Origin: Sandaracinus sp.
GTDB taxonomy: Bacteria > Myxococcota_A > Polyangia > Polyangiales > Houyiibacteriaceae
Assembly (NCBI GenBank): GCA_020633125.1
Contig: JACKEH010000001.1
Location: 62,001-126,000, forward strand
Direction: 5' to 3'
Length of the DNA stretch: 64,000 nucleotides
A program made the position numbers and the translations under genes. Of the stretch, positions 37,291 to 46,350 are shown piece after piece; within the stretch, counting starts at the first letter, position 1; the number at the start of each line of letters is the position of its first letter. The notes under the pieces are model-generated. The model was not told where the DNA came from. It made no database searches and was given only the letters and a program-made list of their open reading frames with translations.

Positions 37291-39855
37291 GTGCGTAGCT
37301 TCGGGGTTTGGGTGGTGCTCGGCTTGCTCGCCGGGTGCTCGGGCAAGGGTACGTCGCCGCTGGTCGAAGACGCGGGGACCGAAGACGGAGGAGAGGACGG
37401 AGGCGGTGGCCGCACCTGCGAGGGTCCGGTACCAACCCTGGAACGGCCGAGTGGGACCGCCCATGCCGAGCCGCTGGGTGCGTCGGCGACGGAAGCCCGC
37501 GCGGGCCAGCTGACCGCGGACGACCTCCCGGACGATCCGGAAGGGCTGCTGACGTGGCGCGCCGGCGACTGGGTGCTCGCCAACGATCGCGTCGCCGTCG
37601 TCATCGAAGACGCCCGTGCGTCCGACGGCTACGACCCCTTCGGCGGCAAGCTCGCCGGCATGGCGGCCGTGGAAGACGGCGCGATGGTCCGCCCGGCGGA
37701 CTACAACGAGATCATCCTCGGCGTCGGCCGCTACACGGTGGTGCCCGAGGTCGTGGGCGTGCACGAGAGCGCCGGCGACGAGGCCGTGATTCGTGTGCTC
37801 GGCACGCTTCGCCCGATTCCCTTCGCCGACGATCTCGCGGCCGCCGTCGCGCCGCAGAACTACGACGACCTCGCGGTCGCCGTCGACTACTCGCTCGCGC
37901 CGGGCGCGAACCACGTCGAGGTCACGCTGCACCTCGCGAGCGAGCGGGTCGGTCGTACACGCGCGGACCTGCTCCTGCTCACGTTCCAGACCTACCGCAT
38001 GACGGCCTTCGCGCCGGAGCGTGGCTTCGACATTCCGGACACCGGCATTCCCTTCGTCGGCTTCGCGGACGACGACGCCACGAGCTACGCGATCGAAGCG
38101 ATCGACGACGATCTCTCGCTCCTGCTCGAGGTCAGCGGCGCGGTGCTCTTCCGCGGCCAGACCTTCGAGGCCGCGGGCTGCTCGGTTTCGGACATTCCGC
38201 TCGCGCGCATTCACGTCGGCGGCGAAGGCATGGACGGCCTGCTCTCGGCGATGCGCGAGGACGCCGGCACCGCGGAGCGCGAGATCACGGGCACCGTGAC
38301 CGACGGCGAAGGCAACCCCGCCGTGGGCGTCCGCGTGCACGCGGAGAGCGCCGACATGGCCCGCTACCTCACGCGCGCGACCACCGACGCCGAGGGCAAC
38401 TACCGCCTTCGCGTCGACGCGAGCGAGACCGACGTGCGCCTTCGCGCGTTCCGCGTCGGCGAGGGCATCGTCGAGATGGCCGCCGGTGAGACCGACGTGA
38501 CCTTGCCCCGACTCGGCGCGATCTCGGTCACGGCGACCGGCGCGGAGGGCGCCCTTCCCGTGCGCGTCCAGACCGCGCCGCAGAGCGCGCCCGAGCCTTC
38601 GATCGCGCGTCGTTGGGGCGAGCCGGATCGTCCGGCGCGTCGCACGCACGTGGTCTTCCCGACCGACGGTCAGGTCACGCTGCCGGTGCTTCCGGGAACC
38701 CACCGCGTGATCGTCTCGCGTGGCTTCGAATACGACCTCTTCGAGTCGGACGTGACCGTCACCGCGGGCGAGACCACGAACGTTCCCGTGATGCTCGAGC
38801 GCGTCGTCGACACGACGGGCGTGATGTGCGCGGACTACCACATTCACACGAACCGCTCGCCGGACTCGGAGGATCCCGTCCGCTTCAAGCTGCACAGCGC
38901 GGCCGGCGACGGCCTCGAGATCCCCTGCCGCTCCGACCACGAGTGGGTCGTGAGCTGGGACGAGCTCGTGCAAGAGGAGTCTCTGAACGAGTGGATCTTC
39001 GGCGTGACCTCGCTGGAGCTGACGACCTTCGCGTGGGGCCACTTCGGTGTGGTCCCGCTCGAGCCCCGTCCCAGCGAGATCAACAACGGCGCGATCGTGT
39101 GGGCCGACCGCACGCCGCCCGACGTCTTCGCGGAGGTGCGCGCGCGTCCGGAAGAGCCGATGCTGATCATCAACCACCCGCGGGGTGCGGCGATCAGCGG
39201 CTACTTCTCCGCCGCCGGCTACGACGCGGCCACCGGCAGCGTTCGCAACCCGGAGCTCTGGGACGACAACTTCGGCGCGATCGAGACCTTCAACGACTCG
39301 AGCTTCGAGCAGAGCGCCGAGCAGGTCGAAGACTGGTTCTCGTTCCTTCGTTCGGGCCGCCGCGTCTGGGCCGTCGGCTCGTCGGACACCCACCACGTCA
39401 TGCGGGGCTCACCGGTCGGCTACCCGCGCACCTGCCTTCGCGTCGGCATGGACGATCCGGAGATGCTGCGTGACGGCGGCGCGCAGGACCTCGTACGCGA
39501 CGCGACGGCCGCGGGTCATTTCACCGTCAGCGGCGGCATCTACGTCGACGCGTGGGCGCGCGGCGACGTGCAGCCGGGCGACGAGGTGACGAGCGCGATG
39601 ACGCGCGAGAGCGTGCGCGTCCGCGTGCAGGCCGCGCCGTGGATCGACGTCGACGTGCTCGAGGTGTACGTCGACGGCGAGCTCGCGCAGTCGATCCCCA
39701 TCGACGCCTCGACCGAGGTCGTGCGCTTCGACGAGTCGATCGAGGTCGAGGGCGATTGGGTCGTCTTCCACGCGAAGGGCGACCAAGACCTCTCGCCCGC
39801 GATCCCGGGACGCATGCCCTTCGGCGTGACGCAGCCGATCTTCTTCGTTCGCTGA
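37291..39855 (+). CDS. CehA/McbA-type PHP metallohydrolase lipoprotein
   Basis: A protein of 854 residues starting with GTG. The signal ends at LLAGC (Cys16). An N-terminal beta-rich part is followed at about residue 330 by a carboxypeptidase-regulatory-like (CnaB-type) module (ITGTVTDGEGNPAVGVRVHA). From residue 510 comes a PHP phosphoesterase domain with the metal motif DYHIHTNRSPD (H517, H519), then INHPRG and GSSDTHH (D699, H701). This matches the CehA/McbA branch, which includes carbaryl hydrolase. The native substrate is unknown. A clear terminator follows. The region upstream holds two near copies of ggtgacaggcccgcgtcgtc. Confidence 0.88.
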   Translation: MRSFGVWVVLGLLAGCSGKGTSPLVEDAGTEDGGEDGGGGRTCEGPVPTLERPSGTAHAEPLGASATEARAGQLTADDLPDDPEGLLTWRAGDWVLANDRVAVVIEDARASDGYDPFGGKLAGMAAVEDGAMVRPADYNEIILGVGRYTVVPEVVGVHESAGDEAVIRVLGTLRPIPFADDLAAAVAPQNYDDLAVAVDYSLAPGANHVEVTLHLASERVGRTRADLLLLTFQTYRMTAFAPERGFDIPDTGIPFVGFADDDATSYAIEAIDDDLSLLLEVSGAVLFRGQTFEAAGCSVSDIPLARIHVGGEGMDGLLSAMREDAGTAEREITGTVTDGEGNPAVGVRVHAESADMARYLTRATTDAEGNYRLRVDASETDVRLRAFRVGEGIVEMAAGETDVTLPRLGAISVTATGAEGALPVRVQTAPQSAPEPSIARRWGEPDRPARRTHVVFPTDGQVTLPVLPGTHRVIVSRGFEYDLFESDVTVTAGETTNVPVMLERVVDTTGVMCADYHIHTNRSPDSEDPVRFKLHSAAGDGLEIPCRSDHEWVVSWDELVQEESLNEWIFGVTSLELTTFAWGHFGVVPLEPRPSEINNGAIVWADRTPPDVFAEVRARPEEPMLIINHPRGAAISGYFSAAGYDAATGSVRNPELWDDNFGAIETFNDSSFEQSAEQVEDWFSFLRSGRRVWAVGSSDTHHVMRGSPVGYPRTCLRVGMDDPEMLRDGGAQDLVRDATAAGHFTVSGGIYVDAWARGDVQPGDEVTSAMTRESVRVRVQAAPWIDVDVLEVYVDGELAQSIPIDASTEVVRFDESIEVEGDWVVFHAKGDQDLSPAIPGRMPFGVTQPIFFVR

Positions 39856-39876
39856 GGTCGGCCTTCACGAGGAGAC

Positions 39877-39904
39877 GGGGAGCCTTCGGGCTCCCCTTTT
39901 CTTT
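39877..39904 (+). terminator. Rho-independent terminator after the CehA-type gene
   Basis: ggggagcc-ttc-gggctcccc hairpin followed by ttttctttg, 20 bp after the stop codon. It is the most canonical terminator in the window. Confidence 0.92.
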
Positions 39905-40030
39905 GCGCGGGTGGCCAAGCTCGCGGGTCGATGGCGCAGGGGGGAACGTGACGGGCGACGCCCCGACTCTTTGGCGAACCGTCACGGTTCCACGCGACGA
40001 GGGTTTCCCCTTGCTGCTATTCCTCTCCCC

Positions 40031-40666
40031 ATGAGCAACCCGGTCGACACCATCCTCACCCGCGAAGAACAAGAAGCCCTCACGCCGGACGACGTGCTTG
40101 CCATCCTCGAAGAGGGCAACCGCCGTTTCGTCGAGGGCGACGTCACCCACCGTGACCACCGCGAGCAAGTGCGGTTGGCGGCGGGAGGTCAGTACCCGAA
40201 GGCGATCATCCTCTCGTGCGTCGACTCGCGCATTCCGGTGGAGGACGTCTTCGACCGCGGCATCGGCGACGTCTTCGTCGCGCGCGTCGCCGGCAACTTC
40301 GTGAACGTCGACATCCTCGGGAGCATGGAGTTCGCGTGCAAGGTCGCGGGCGCGAAGCTCGTCTTGGTGCTCGGGCACGAGAGCTGCGGCGCCATCAAGG
40401 GCGCGATCGATCGCGTCGAGCTCGGCAACCTCACCGCGATGCTTCAGAACCTGCATCCCGCGGTCGACGCCGTCACCGACGTCGAGGGGCCGCGCTCGAG
40501 CGACAACGGCGCGCTCGTGCACCGCGTGGCGGAAGAGAACGTGCGGCTCTCGATGGCCGCCATTCGCGAGCGCAGCGAGGTCCTGCGCAGCCTCGAAGAG
40601 GCCGGCGAGATTCGCATCGTCGGGGGCATGTACGCCATGGAGACCGGCCGCGTCACGTTCCTCTGA
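40031..40666 (+). CDS. Beta-class carbonic anhydrase
   Basis: A protein of 211 residues. The zinc ligands are C63, H116 and C119, with the Asp-Arg dyad D65/R67 (CVDSR and HESCG). It interconverts CO2 and bicarbonate in the cytoplasm. RFVEGDVTHRDHREQVRLAA near the N-terminus matches the SulP/CynT-like group with a short polar lead. It is monocistronic by spacing. Confidence 0.95.
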   Translation: MSNPVDTILTREEQEALTPDDVLAILEEGNRRFVEGDVTHRDHREQVRLAAGGQYPKAIILSCVDSRIPVEDVFDRGIGDVFVARVAGNFVNVDILGSMEFACKVAGAKLVLVLGHESCGAIKGAIDRVELGNLTAMLQNLHPAVDAVTDVEGPRSSDNGALVHRVAEENVRLSMAAIRERSEVLRSLEEAGEIRIVGGMYAMETGRVTFL

Positions 40667-40781
40667 CGAGACACCGGTCGACCCTCCGAGGCAAGCAGCG
40701 AGAGAGCCTCCCGAGCGGGCGGTAGGCGCGCAGGCGCAGCCGAGCACCGCAGCCCTGCACACCGCGTGCTAGGACCCTCCG

Positions 40782-41645
40782 GTGATTCACACGATCCTCA
40801 CCCATCCAGGCGGCGCCCACAAAGACGACTTCCTCGCCGCCTGCGTGCTCGTCGCCGAGCACGGCGCGCCCATCGTTCGGCGTGACCCGACCGACGCCGA
40901 GCTCGACGATCCCGGCGTCGCCATCGTCGACGTCGGCGGACGCCACGAACCCGCGCAGTCCAACTTCGATCACCATCACTTCGGGCGCGAGCATCCGCCG
41001 ACGTGCGCGCTCAGCCTCGTGCTCGATCACCTCGGCCTCTACGGCGAAGCGAAGTCGCTCTGCGATTGGCTCGAGCCGGCCGAGTGGTTCGACTCGCGCG
41101 GACCGAAGAAGACGGCCGAGTGGCTGAACGTGCCGCGGCGCGCGATCTCGCAGCTGCATTCGCCGATCGACGTCACGATGCTCCGTCGCTTCGCCGCGTC
41201 GTCCGAGCTCGCCCCCGGCCAGACGCTCTACGAGGTGATGCGTTTCGTCGGCGAGGATTTGCTGAGCTACCTGCGCGAGGCTCGAACGCGCATCGCCGAG
41301 GTGCGCACGCACGTGACGCGCTGGACGCTCGAGGACGGCGACGCACGGCTGCAGGGACTCTTCCTCCCGCGAAGCTCCGGCGTGCTCGACGAGCCCTCCG
41401 GGGCGCTCGCGTCGCTCATCCGCTTCGAAGGTTGGCAGAGCGAGATCGCGGTGATGGTCTACCCCGACCGTCGCGGCACGGGCTACGGAATCTCCCGCTA
41501 CGACGACCACCCCGCGCTCGACTTCTCGCGCGTGCAGGCCGAGCCCGACGTGCACTTCGCCCACGCGAGCGGCTTCGTCTGCAAGACGAGCGCGACCGAG
41601 GAAGAGCGCTTGAAGGCGCTGATCCTCGGCGCGTGGATGCGCTGA
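40782..41645 (+). CDS. MYG1-family (UPF0160) DHH-like phosphoesterase/exonuclease
   Basis: A protein of 287 residues with GTG start. The MYG1 metal motifs are THPGGAHKDDF at the N-terminus and FDHHHFGREHP near residue 60. ARTRIAEVRTHVTRW and the late GFVCKTSATEEERLKAL match the family C-terminus. Eukaryotic MYG1 is a 3'-5' RNA exonuclease; bacterial members are uncharacterised. It is followed by a hairpin terminator shared with the convergent dnaJ gene. Confidence 0.92.
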   Translation: MIHTILTHPGGAHKDDFLAACVLVAEHGAPIVRRDPTDAELDDPGVAIVDVGGRHEPAQSNFDHHHFGREHPPTCALSLVLDHLGLYGEAKSLCDWLEPAEWFDSRGPKKTAEWLNVPRRAISQLHSPIDVTMLRRFAASSELAPGQTLYEVMRFVGEDLLSYLREARTRIAEVRTHVTRWTLEDGDARLQGLFLPRSSGVLDEPSGALASLIRFEGWQSEIAVMVYPDRRGTGYGISRYDDHPALDFSRVQAEPDVHFAHASGFVCKTSATEEERLKALILGAWMR

Positions 41646-41651
41646 ACGCAC

Positions 41652-41684
41652 GACGACGCCCGCGAGCACGCTCGGGGCGTCGTC
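41652..41684. terminator. Bidirectional hairpin between the MYG1 gene and dnaJ
   Basis: A 10-bp perfect stem gacgacgccc/gggcgtcgtc encloses an inner cgag/ctcg stem. The hairpin fills the 42-bp gap between convergent genes. It lacks a T-run. Confidence 0.65.
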
Positions 41685-41687
41685 TCA

Positions 41688-42782
41688 CTACTCGAAGAGG
41701 CCCTTGAGCTTCGAGAGGAAGCTCGCGCGTTGCGGCAGCGTCTCGGTGCCCATCTCCGACGCCAACGCCTCGATGAGCCGTCGCTGCTCGCGCGTGATCT
41801 TCTCGGGCACTTCGACCATCACGGTCACGAGCTGGTCGCCCTTGCCCACGCCGCCGTAGGCCGTGATGCCCTTGCCGCGCAGACGGAAGACCTTGCCGCT
41901 CTGGGTGCCGGCCGGGAGCTTCATCTGCACCTTCCCCTCGAGCGTGGGGATGTCGAGCGTCGCGCCGAGCACCGCCTGCGGGAAGGTGATGGGCACCGAG
42001 CAGAGGACGTCGACGCCACGGCGTTCGAAGAGCGGGTGCGGCTCGATGCGAATCGTGAGGTGCAGGTCGCCAGGGCCGCCGGGACCGACCTCGCCGGCGC
42101 CGCGCACCGAGCGAATCGCGCCGTCCTCCACGCCGGGCGGAATGCGGACCGAGAGCTCGTGCTCGCCCTCCATCAAACCCGTCGCCCGGCACTTCGTGCA
42201 CGGCATCTCGGGCTTCTTGCCGGTGCCGGCGCAGGTCGCGCAGGTGCGCGTCGCCGCGAAGATGCCGCGCTGAAAACGCACCTCGCCGCGGCCGTCGCAG
42301 GTCGGGCAGCTGCGCACGGTGGTGCCCGGCTCGCCGCCGGTGCCGCTGCACCGATCGCAGGGCTGCGGCTTTCGCACGGTCACGCTCTTCTCGGCGCCGA
42401 GGGCGGCCTCTTCGAAGCTGACCTGCACTTCGAGGGTCAGGTCGCGGCCGCCACGCTTGCGCGCGCGCCGGCCGAGCACCTCGCCGAAGATGCCTTCGAG
42501 GATCTCACCGAAGCCACCGCTGAAGTCGGCCGGATCGAAACCGCCGCCGGTCGCGCGATCGAAGGCTTGATGCCCGTGGCGGTCGTAGCGTTTGCGTTGT
42601 TCGGCGTCCGAGAGCACCCGAAACGCTTCGCTTGCTTCTTTGAAGCGTTCTTCCGCTTCGACGTCGTCGGGGTTGCGGTCGGGGTGGTAGCGGCGCGCGA
42701 GGTCGCGGTAGGCCTTCTTCAGCTCGTCGGCGCTGGCATCGCGCCCGACCCCGAGCACTTCGTAATAGTCCCGCTTGGGCAC
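41688..42782 (-). CDS. dnaJ: DnaJ-type co-chaperone
   Basis: A protein of 364 residues starting with GTG at 42782. The J-domain (residues 3-68) has the HPD triad (ARRYHPDRNPDD). A short Gly/Phe region follows, then four zinc repeats: CDRCSGTG, CPTCDGRG, CATCAGTG and CTKCRATG. The last departs from CxxCxGxG by having Ala for Gly. The C-terminal substrate-binding domain is complete. It stimulates the DnaK ATPase; dnaK and grpE are not next to it, so this may be a second copy in the genome. Confidence 0.94.
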   Translation of the reverse strand: MPKRDYYEVLGVGRDASADELKKAYRDLARRYHPDRNPDDVEAEERFKEASEAFRVLSDAEQRKRYDRHGHQAFDRATGGGFDPADFSGGFGEILEGIFGEVLGRRARKRGGRDLTLEVQVSFEEAALGAEKSVTVRKPQPCDRCSGTGGEPGTTVRSCPTCDGRGEVRFQRGIFAATRTCATCAGTGKKPEMPCTKCRATGLMEGEHELSVRIPPGVEDGAIRSVRGAGEVGPGGPGDLHLTIRIEPHPLFERRGVDVLCSVPITFPQAVLGATLDIPTLEGKVQMKLPAGTQSGKVFRLRGKGITAYGGVGKGDQLVTVMVEVPEKITREQRRLIEALASEMGTETLPQRASFLSKLKGLFE

Positions 42783-42908
42783 GGGCGGGAGCGTATCAGG
42801 GAGAGCGCGGGCCGCCATCCGAGGTCGCTCCCGTGGCCGATTCGAGCGCGGACCTTTGGAACCCGACTCTTCGCCTCGACCCGCCCGACCGCGGCATGAT
42901 GCGCCCAC

Positions 42909-44126
42909 GTGCGGCATCCCTACCTCGTCCTGGGCGTCCTCTACGTGGTGCAGGGCATGCCCTTCGGCTTCCAGGCCTCGGCTCTCGGGCTCTACCTGCG
43001 CAGCGAAGGGGTGTCGCTGACCGCGGTCGGGCTCGCGGGTGCGCTCGCCCTGCCCTGGCTGCTCAAAGCGCTCTGGGCGCCGCTCGTCGACCGCTACGGC
43101 TCGGCTCGCTTCGGCCGCCGGCGCTCGTGGATCGTGCCGATGCAGGTCCTGCTCGCGACGACCTGCGCGGTCACGGCGTTCTTTCCGCCGGGAGAGGGTC
43201 GCGCGCTCGAGCCGCTGCTGATCGCCGTGCTCCTGATGAACCTCTTCGCCGCGACCCTCGACGTCGCGGTCGACGGGCTCGCGATCGATCTGCTCCGCGA
43301 CGACGGAGGCGGCGTGCAGCGTTCGCTCGCGCTCGGCAACACGCTGCAGGTCGTCGGCTTCAAGGCCGGCATGTTGATCGGTGGAGGCTTCTTGCTCTGG
43401 GCGAGCCGCTGGATCGGTTGGGTCGGCCACTTCGGCACCATGGCCGTCCTCGTGCTCGCGGCGCTCGGGCTGGTGCTCACCGTGCGCGAGCCCCCGCCTC
43501 GTCCCTCGCAAGAGGCGCCCGAGAAACTCTCCGCGATCGTCGGTGCGCTCGCGGCCACCGTGAAGCGACCCGGCGCCTGGCTCGTGCTCCTGCTCGTCGC
43601 GACCTACAAGACCGGGGAGTCGGTCATCGATCCGATGTTCTCGATGTTCTTGGTCGACGCCGGCTACGAGCGCGAGACGCTCGGGCTCTGGCTCGGCGGC
43701 TACGGCATGGGCGCGTCGGTCGCGGGCTCCGTGCTCGGCGGCGTGCTCGCGACCCGCATGGCTCTTCCGACCGCGCTTCTCGCCGTCGGCGCGATTCGCT
43801 CCGTGCCCCTCGCGCTCGAACTCGGGCTCGCCGTCGTCGGCGACCCGGGACCGCCCGCAGTGATCGGGGTCTCGCTCGCGGAGCATTTCGGCGGCGGCAT
43901 GCTCACCACCGTGATGTTCGCGTTCATGATGTGGCGCGTCGATCCGCGGGTCGGGGCGTCGCACTTCACGCTGCTCGCCGCGGTCGAGGTGCTCGGCAAG
44001 ATGCCGACCTCGCTCGCGTCTGGATGGCTCGCCGAGAAGCTCGGCTACGTCGGCACCTTCGGCGTGGGCGTGAGCCTGTCGCTGCTCTGGCTCGCGCTCG
44101 TGGCCGCGACGCGACGACGTGTCTGA
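42909..44126 (+). CDS. MFS transporter, AmpG-like
   Basis: A protein of 405 residues with twelve helices. The opening VLYVVQGMPFGFQASALGLYLR and WAPLVDRYGSARFGRRRSWIVP match the AmpG/acetyl-CoA-transporter group, which imports muropeptides (AmpG) or related solutes. The GTG start at 42909 was chosen because helix 1 begins at once. Its 3' end overlaps the convergent membrane-protein gene by about 80 bp. The substrate is not proven. Confidence 0.88.
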   Translation: MRHPYLVLGVLYVVQGMPFGFQASALGLYLRSEGVSLTAVGLAGALALPWLLKALWAPLVDRYGSARFGRRRSWIVPMQVLLATTCAVTAFFPPGEGRALEPLLIAVLLMNLFAATLDVAVDGLAIDLLRDDGGGVQRSLALGNTLQVVGFKAGMLIGGGFLLWASRWIGWVGHFGTMAVLVLAALGLVLTVREPPPRPSQEAPEKLSAIVGALAATVKRPGAWLVLLLVATYKTGESVIDPMFSMFLVDAGYERETLGLWLGGYGMGASVAGSVLGGVLATRMALPTALLAVGAIRSVPLALELGLAVVGDPGPPAVIGVSLAEHFGGGMLTTVMFAFMMWRVDPRVGASHFTLLAAVEVLGKMPTSLASGWLAEKLGYVGTFGVGVSLSLLWLALVAATRRRV

Positions 44127-45124
44127 AGACCACGCCACGACAGCCGCAGCATCGAGCCGCCCCACCAGCCCCAGATCGCCATCACGCCGATCCCGAAGAT
44201 CGTCAGCTCACCCCACCACGGCATCCACCAGAGCTGCGCGGCGACCCCGAGGATCGCGCCCCCGACGTTCCACTTCGAAGCCGTGAAGAGCTCGCGCTCG
44301 AGCAGCCGCCAGCGCGCCGCGGTGAAGAGCGCGGGGTAGAAGGCGCTCGCGAGCATCGGGTAGTCGGCGACGTTCATCACCGCGACGTGCGGAAAGTGAA
44401 AGCACATCAAGCCGAGCACGCAGGCGATCGTCAGCCGCGGGACGAAGAGCGCGACGATCGGGAACGCGTATTCGACGACCAACGTGCCGTAGGTCGCGAC
44501 GGCGAGCGCCCAGGTCGGCGCCACCGAGCCGAGATCGCCGTAGATCCAGAACGTCTGGGTGCCGCGAAACGCGGCGCTTCGTTCGTCGAACGCGAGGAAG
44601 GCCTCGTTGGTCTTGTGAAGCCCGGCGTAGAAGTACGTGACGCAGAGCACCGCCGCGACACCTCGCACTGCGTAGCGATCGACGAACCGCGCGGCGGGCC
44701 CTCGTCCTCGGAGGTCGATCAGTCTCCGCCCGCCTTCACGCAACGACGCGCCGAGCCCCCACGCGATCGCGAGCGCCAGCAACGACGCGAGCATCAGCGT
44801 CATGTGGTTGCGAATGCGGTAGGGGTACGTGAGGTAGTGCGCGGCGTAGGTGACGATCACCGCCGCGAGCCAAGGCCGCGTGCGCCGAATTGCGAGCCCC
44901 AACGTCGCCACCGCGAGCGAGACCGCGATCGCGACGATCGTCCACGGCGGCAGGTGCAAATGCCAGCCGGGCGTGCGCCAATACCGCGCCCACGCATGCG
45001 GCGCCCACGGCGTGTCTTCGCCGAGCAACTGCAGCGTGTGACCGAGCAGCGCCATCGGAAGCAGCGTCGCGATCGCGCGAAGGCGTCCGTCGGCGCTCAC
45101 CTCGCGCATCGGCCGCACGCTCAC
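44045..45124 (-). CDS. Polytopic membrane protein, possibly HTTM-like
   Basis: A protein of 359 residues with about nine hydrophobic segments. Notable parts are an early HAWARYWRTPGWHLHLPPWT, the polar-in-membrane segment TYFYAGLHKTNEAFLAF, and LGLMCFHFPHVAVMNVADYP. The pattern recalls HTTM (vitamin-K-carboxylase-like) membrane proteins, but this is a weak resemblance. The GTG at 45124 overlaps the stop of the upstream gene (GTGA), so the two are coupled. The last 27 residues overlap the 3' end of the MFS gene on the other strand. Confidence 0.68.
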   Translation of the reverse strand: MSVRPMREVSADGRLRAIATLLPMALLGHTLQLLGEDTPWAPHAWARYWRTPGWHLHLPPWTIVAIAVSLAVATLGLAIRRTRPWLAAVIVTYAAHYLTYPYRIRNHMTLMLASLLALAIAWGLGASLREGGRRLIDLRGRGPAARFVDRYAVRGVAAVLCVTYFYAGLHKTNEAFLAFDERSAAFRGTQTFWIYGDLGSVAPTWALAVATYGTLVVEYAFPIVALFVPRLTIACVLGLMCFHFPHVAVMNVADYPMLASAFYPALFTAARWRLLERELFTASKWNVGGAILGVAAQLWWMPWWGELTIFGIGVMAIWGWWGGSMLRLSWRGLQTRRRVAATSASQSSDRLTPTPKVPT

Positions 45125-45593
45125 GGGCCGACCTCCATGTCGGTCTCGTAGAGGCGCACGGGGATCCACGCGTGCGGCGACGAGAGCTCGGGCACACCAC
45201 AGGCGTCGCTCGTCACGCGGGGTGTCTCCTCGGAGGGGTGGCGGTAGCGAAGTCGTACGCGATGCCCGCGTGCGCAGAGCTGCGCGATCACGGCGCGCAT
45301 CGCCTCGGTGTTCAGCTCGCGCCGCTCTTGGTTCAGCCACGCGACGAGGTCCCGTTCGTGACCGTCGAGCCGCCCACGTCCCGCCAACCGCGCCACAGAT
45401 CCGAGCTCATGCGCTGCGGCATGAAGAGGTGGTTGTTCCCGGCGTCGGACCACTCGAGCGACGAAAACATCGCCTGACATGAGTCGTCGCGAAGACCGAA
45501 GTACGGAAACGCGTTGTTGATCCCGAGCAAGGTCGCGAGCGCACCGAGCGCCACGCGGGCGCGTGTTCGAAAGGCTTCCCGAGCCGACCGCAC
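45121..45593 (-). pseudogene. Single-TM protein coupled to the polytopic membrane protein, frameshifted
   Basis: Two frames join into one product of about 157 residues. The first (GTG 45593, after GGAGAAGGAC) has a helix RVALGALATLLGINNAFPYF, then DDSCQAMFSSLEW and NNHLFMPQRMSSDLWRGWRD, and stops soon after. The second continues GHERDLVAWLNQERRELNTE and ends ETDMEVGP, overlapping the next gene. One extra base at the cc of 45370-45371 restores a continuous frame (VGGLDGHERD). The upstream ATG at 45677 lies in a hexamer microsatellite and is an unlikely start. The family is unknown. Confidence 0.65.
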
Positions 45594-45645
45594 GTCCTTC
45601 TCCGAGGCGCATGGTAGCAGCGGGACCGTCGGAAGAGACTCTGCA

Positions 45646-45690
45646 TCGGGCACGGGAACGGGCACGGGCATGAGCACGGCATCGGCGCGG
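45646..45690. repeat. Short (GGGCAC)n-type tract
   Basis: Interrupted units cgggcacgggaacgggcacg followed by ggcatgagcacgg. The end is shared with the microsatellite at 19.7-19.8 kb. It lies between the divergent TM-protein and ankyrin-tailed genes. Confidence 0.8.
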
Positions 45691-45736
45691 CTTCAACCCG
45701 AACCTCGCCTCGGGCATGATCGAGGTGGAGGTCCCG

Positions 45737-46243
45737 ATGAGCTTTCCGATCGTCGCCCGGGGTGAGCTTCGATTCTTCGACGGCTGGTCGATGGAGGCCG
45801 GCTTGGACGCCTTCCTCGTTCGAAGCGTGGAGTCGCCCGTCAACGTCGAGCACTTCCGTCGCGAGGAGCATTGGCTCTACCTCGACTTCTCGGGCAAAGG
45901 CCTGGCCAACGCGTGGGACGGAACGGTCGACGCGCTACGCGCCCTCGCCGCGCATTCGATGGCCGGCAACGGCTTCGACGTCGCGCTCGAGGTCGAGCAC
46001 GCGAAGCACCTGCAGATTCCGCCAGGCTATCGAATGGACCACACGGATCTGCCACCGCACCACTACCGCTGGGAGCTCTACTTCGCCGCGCGCGACGGCC
46101 TGGCCGAACGCCTCGAGGCCTGCGTGAAAGGCGGCCTCGACCTCAAGACGAAGCTCGACGAGCACGGCCACACCGCTCGCGACCTCGCGCGCCTTCACGG
46201 GCACCCGGCGATCGAAGAACGGTTGGCTTCCCTCGGCGGTTGA
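45737..46243 (+). CDS. Protein of unknown function with C-terminal ankyrin-like unit
   Basis: A protein of 168 residues. The first 125 have no recognised domain (FDGWSMEAGLDAFLVRSVES, HWLYLDFSGKGLANAWDGTV). The end, LKTKLDEHGHTARDLARLHG followed by HPAIEERL, fits one ankyrin repeat (D-x-x-G-x-T-x-x-x-x-A). ATG at 45737 is preferred over ATG 45716 because GGTGGAGGT lies at the right distance. A palindrome follows the stop. A protein-binding role is possible. Confidence 0.7.
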   Translation: MSFPIVARGELRFFDGWSMEAGLDAFLVRSVESPVNVEHFRREEHWLYLDFSGKGLANAWDGTVDALRALAAHSMAGNGFDVALEVEHAKHLQIPPGYRMDHTDLPPHHYRWELYFAARDGLAERLEACVKGGLDLKTKLDEHGHTARDLARLHGHPAIEERLASLGG

Positions 46244-46251
46244 ACCTCGAA

Positions 46252-46276
46252 GCACGAATCCGCTGCACGGATTCGT
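46252..46276. repeat. Palindrome related to the one at 29.57 kb
   Basis: acgaatccg/cggattcgt, nine perfect pairs with a 5-nt loop, lies 10 bp after the ankyrin-tailed gene. The core and flanks (ctcgaag upstream; gcacgaatc) match the element at 29571-29597. Confidence 0.7.
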
Positions 46277-46350
46277 CCTCTTCCTTCGCTTCCGGGACGC
46301 GGCGCCCGTAACCGCCTCCCCCGGTGGCCAGGCCCGATCGGGGGCTGCTC

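Noticed and set aside
42833..45151. 772-codon plus-strand frame covering the MFS and membrane-protein region
   Set aside because: It is out of frame with the clear twelve-helix MFS protein and has shadow-like composition.
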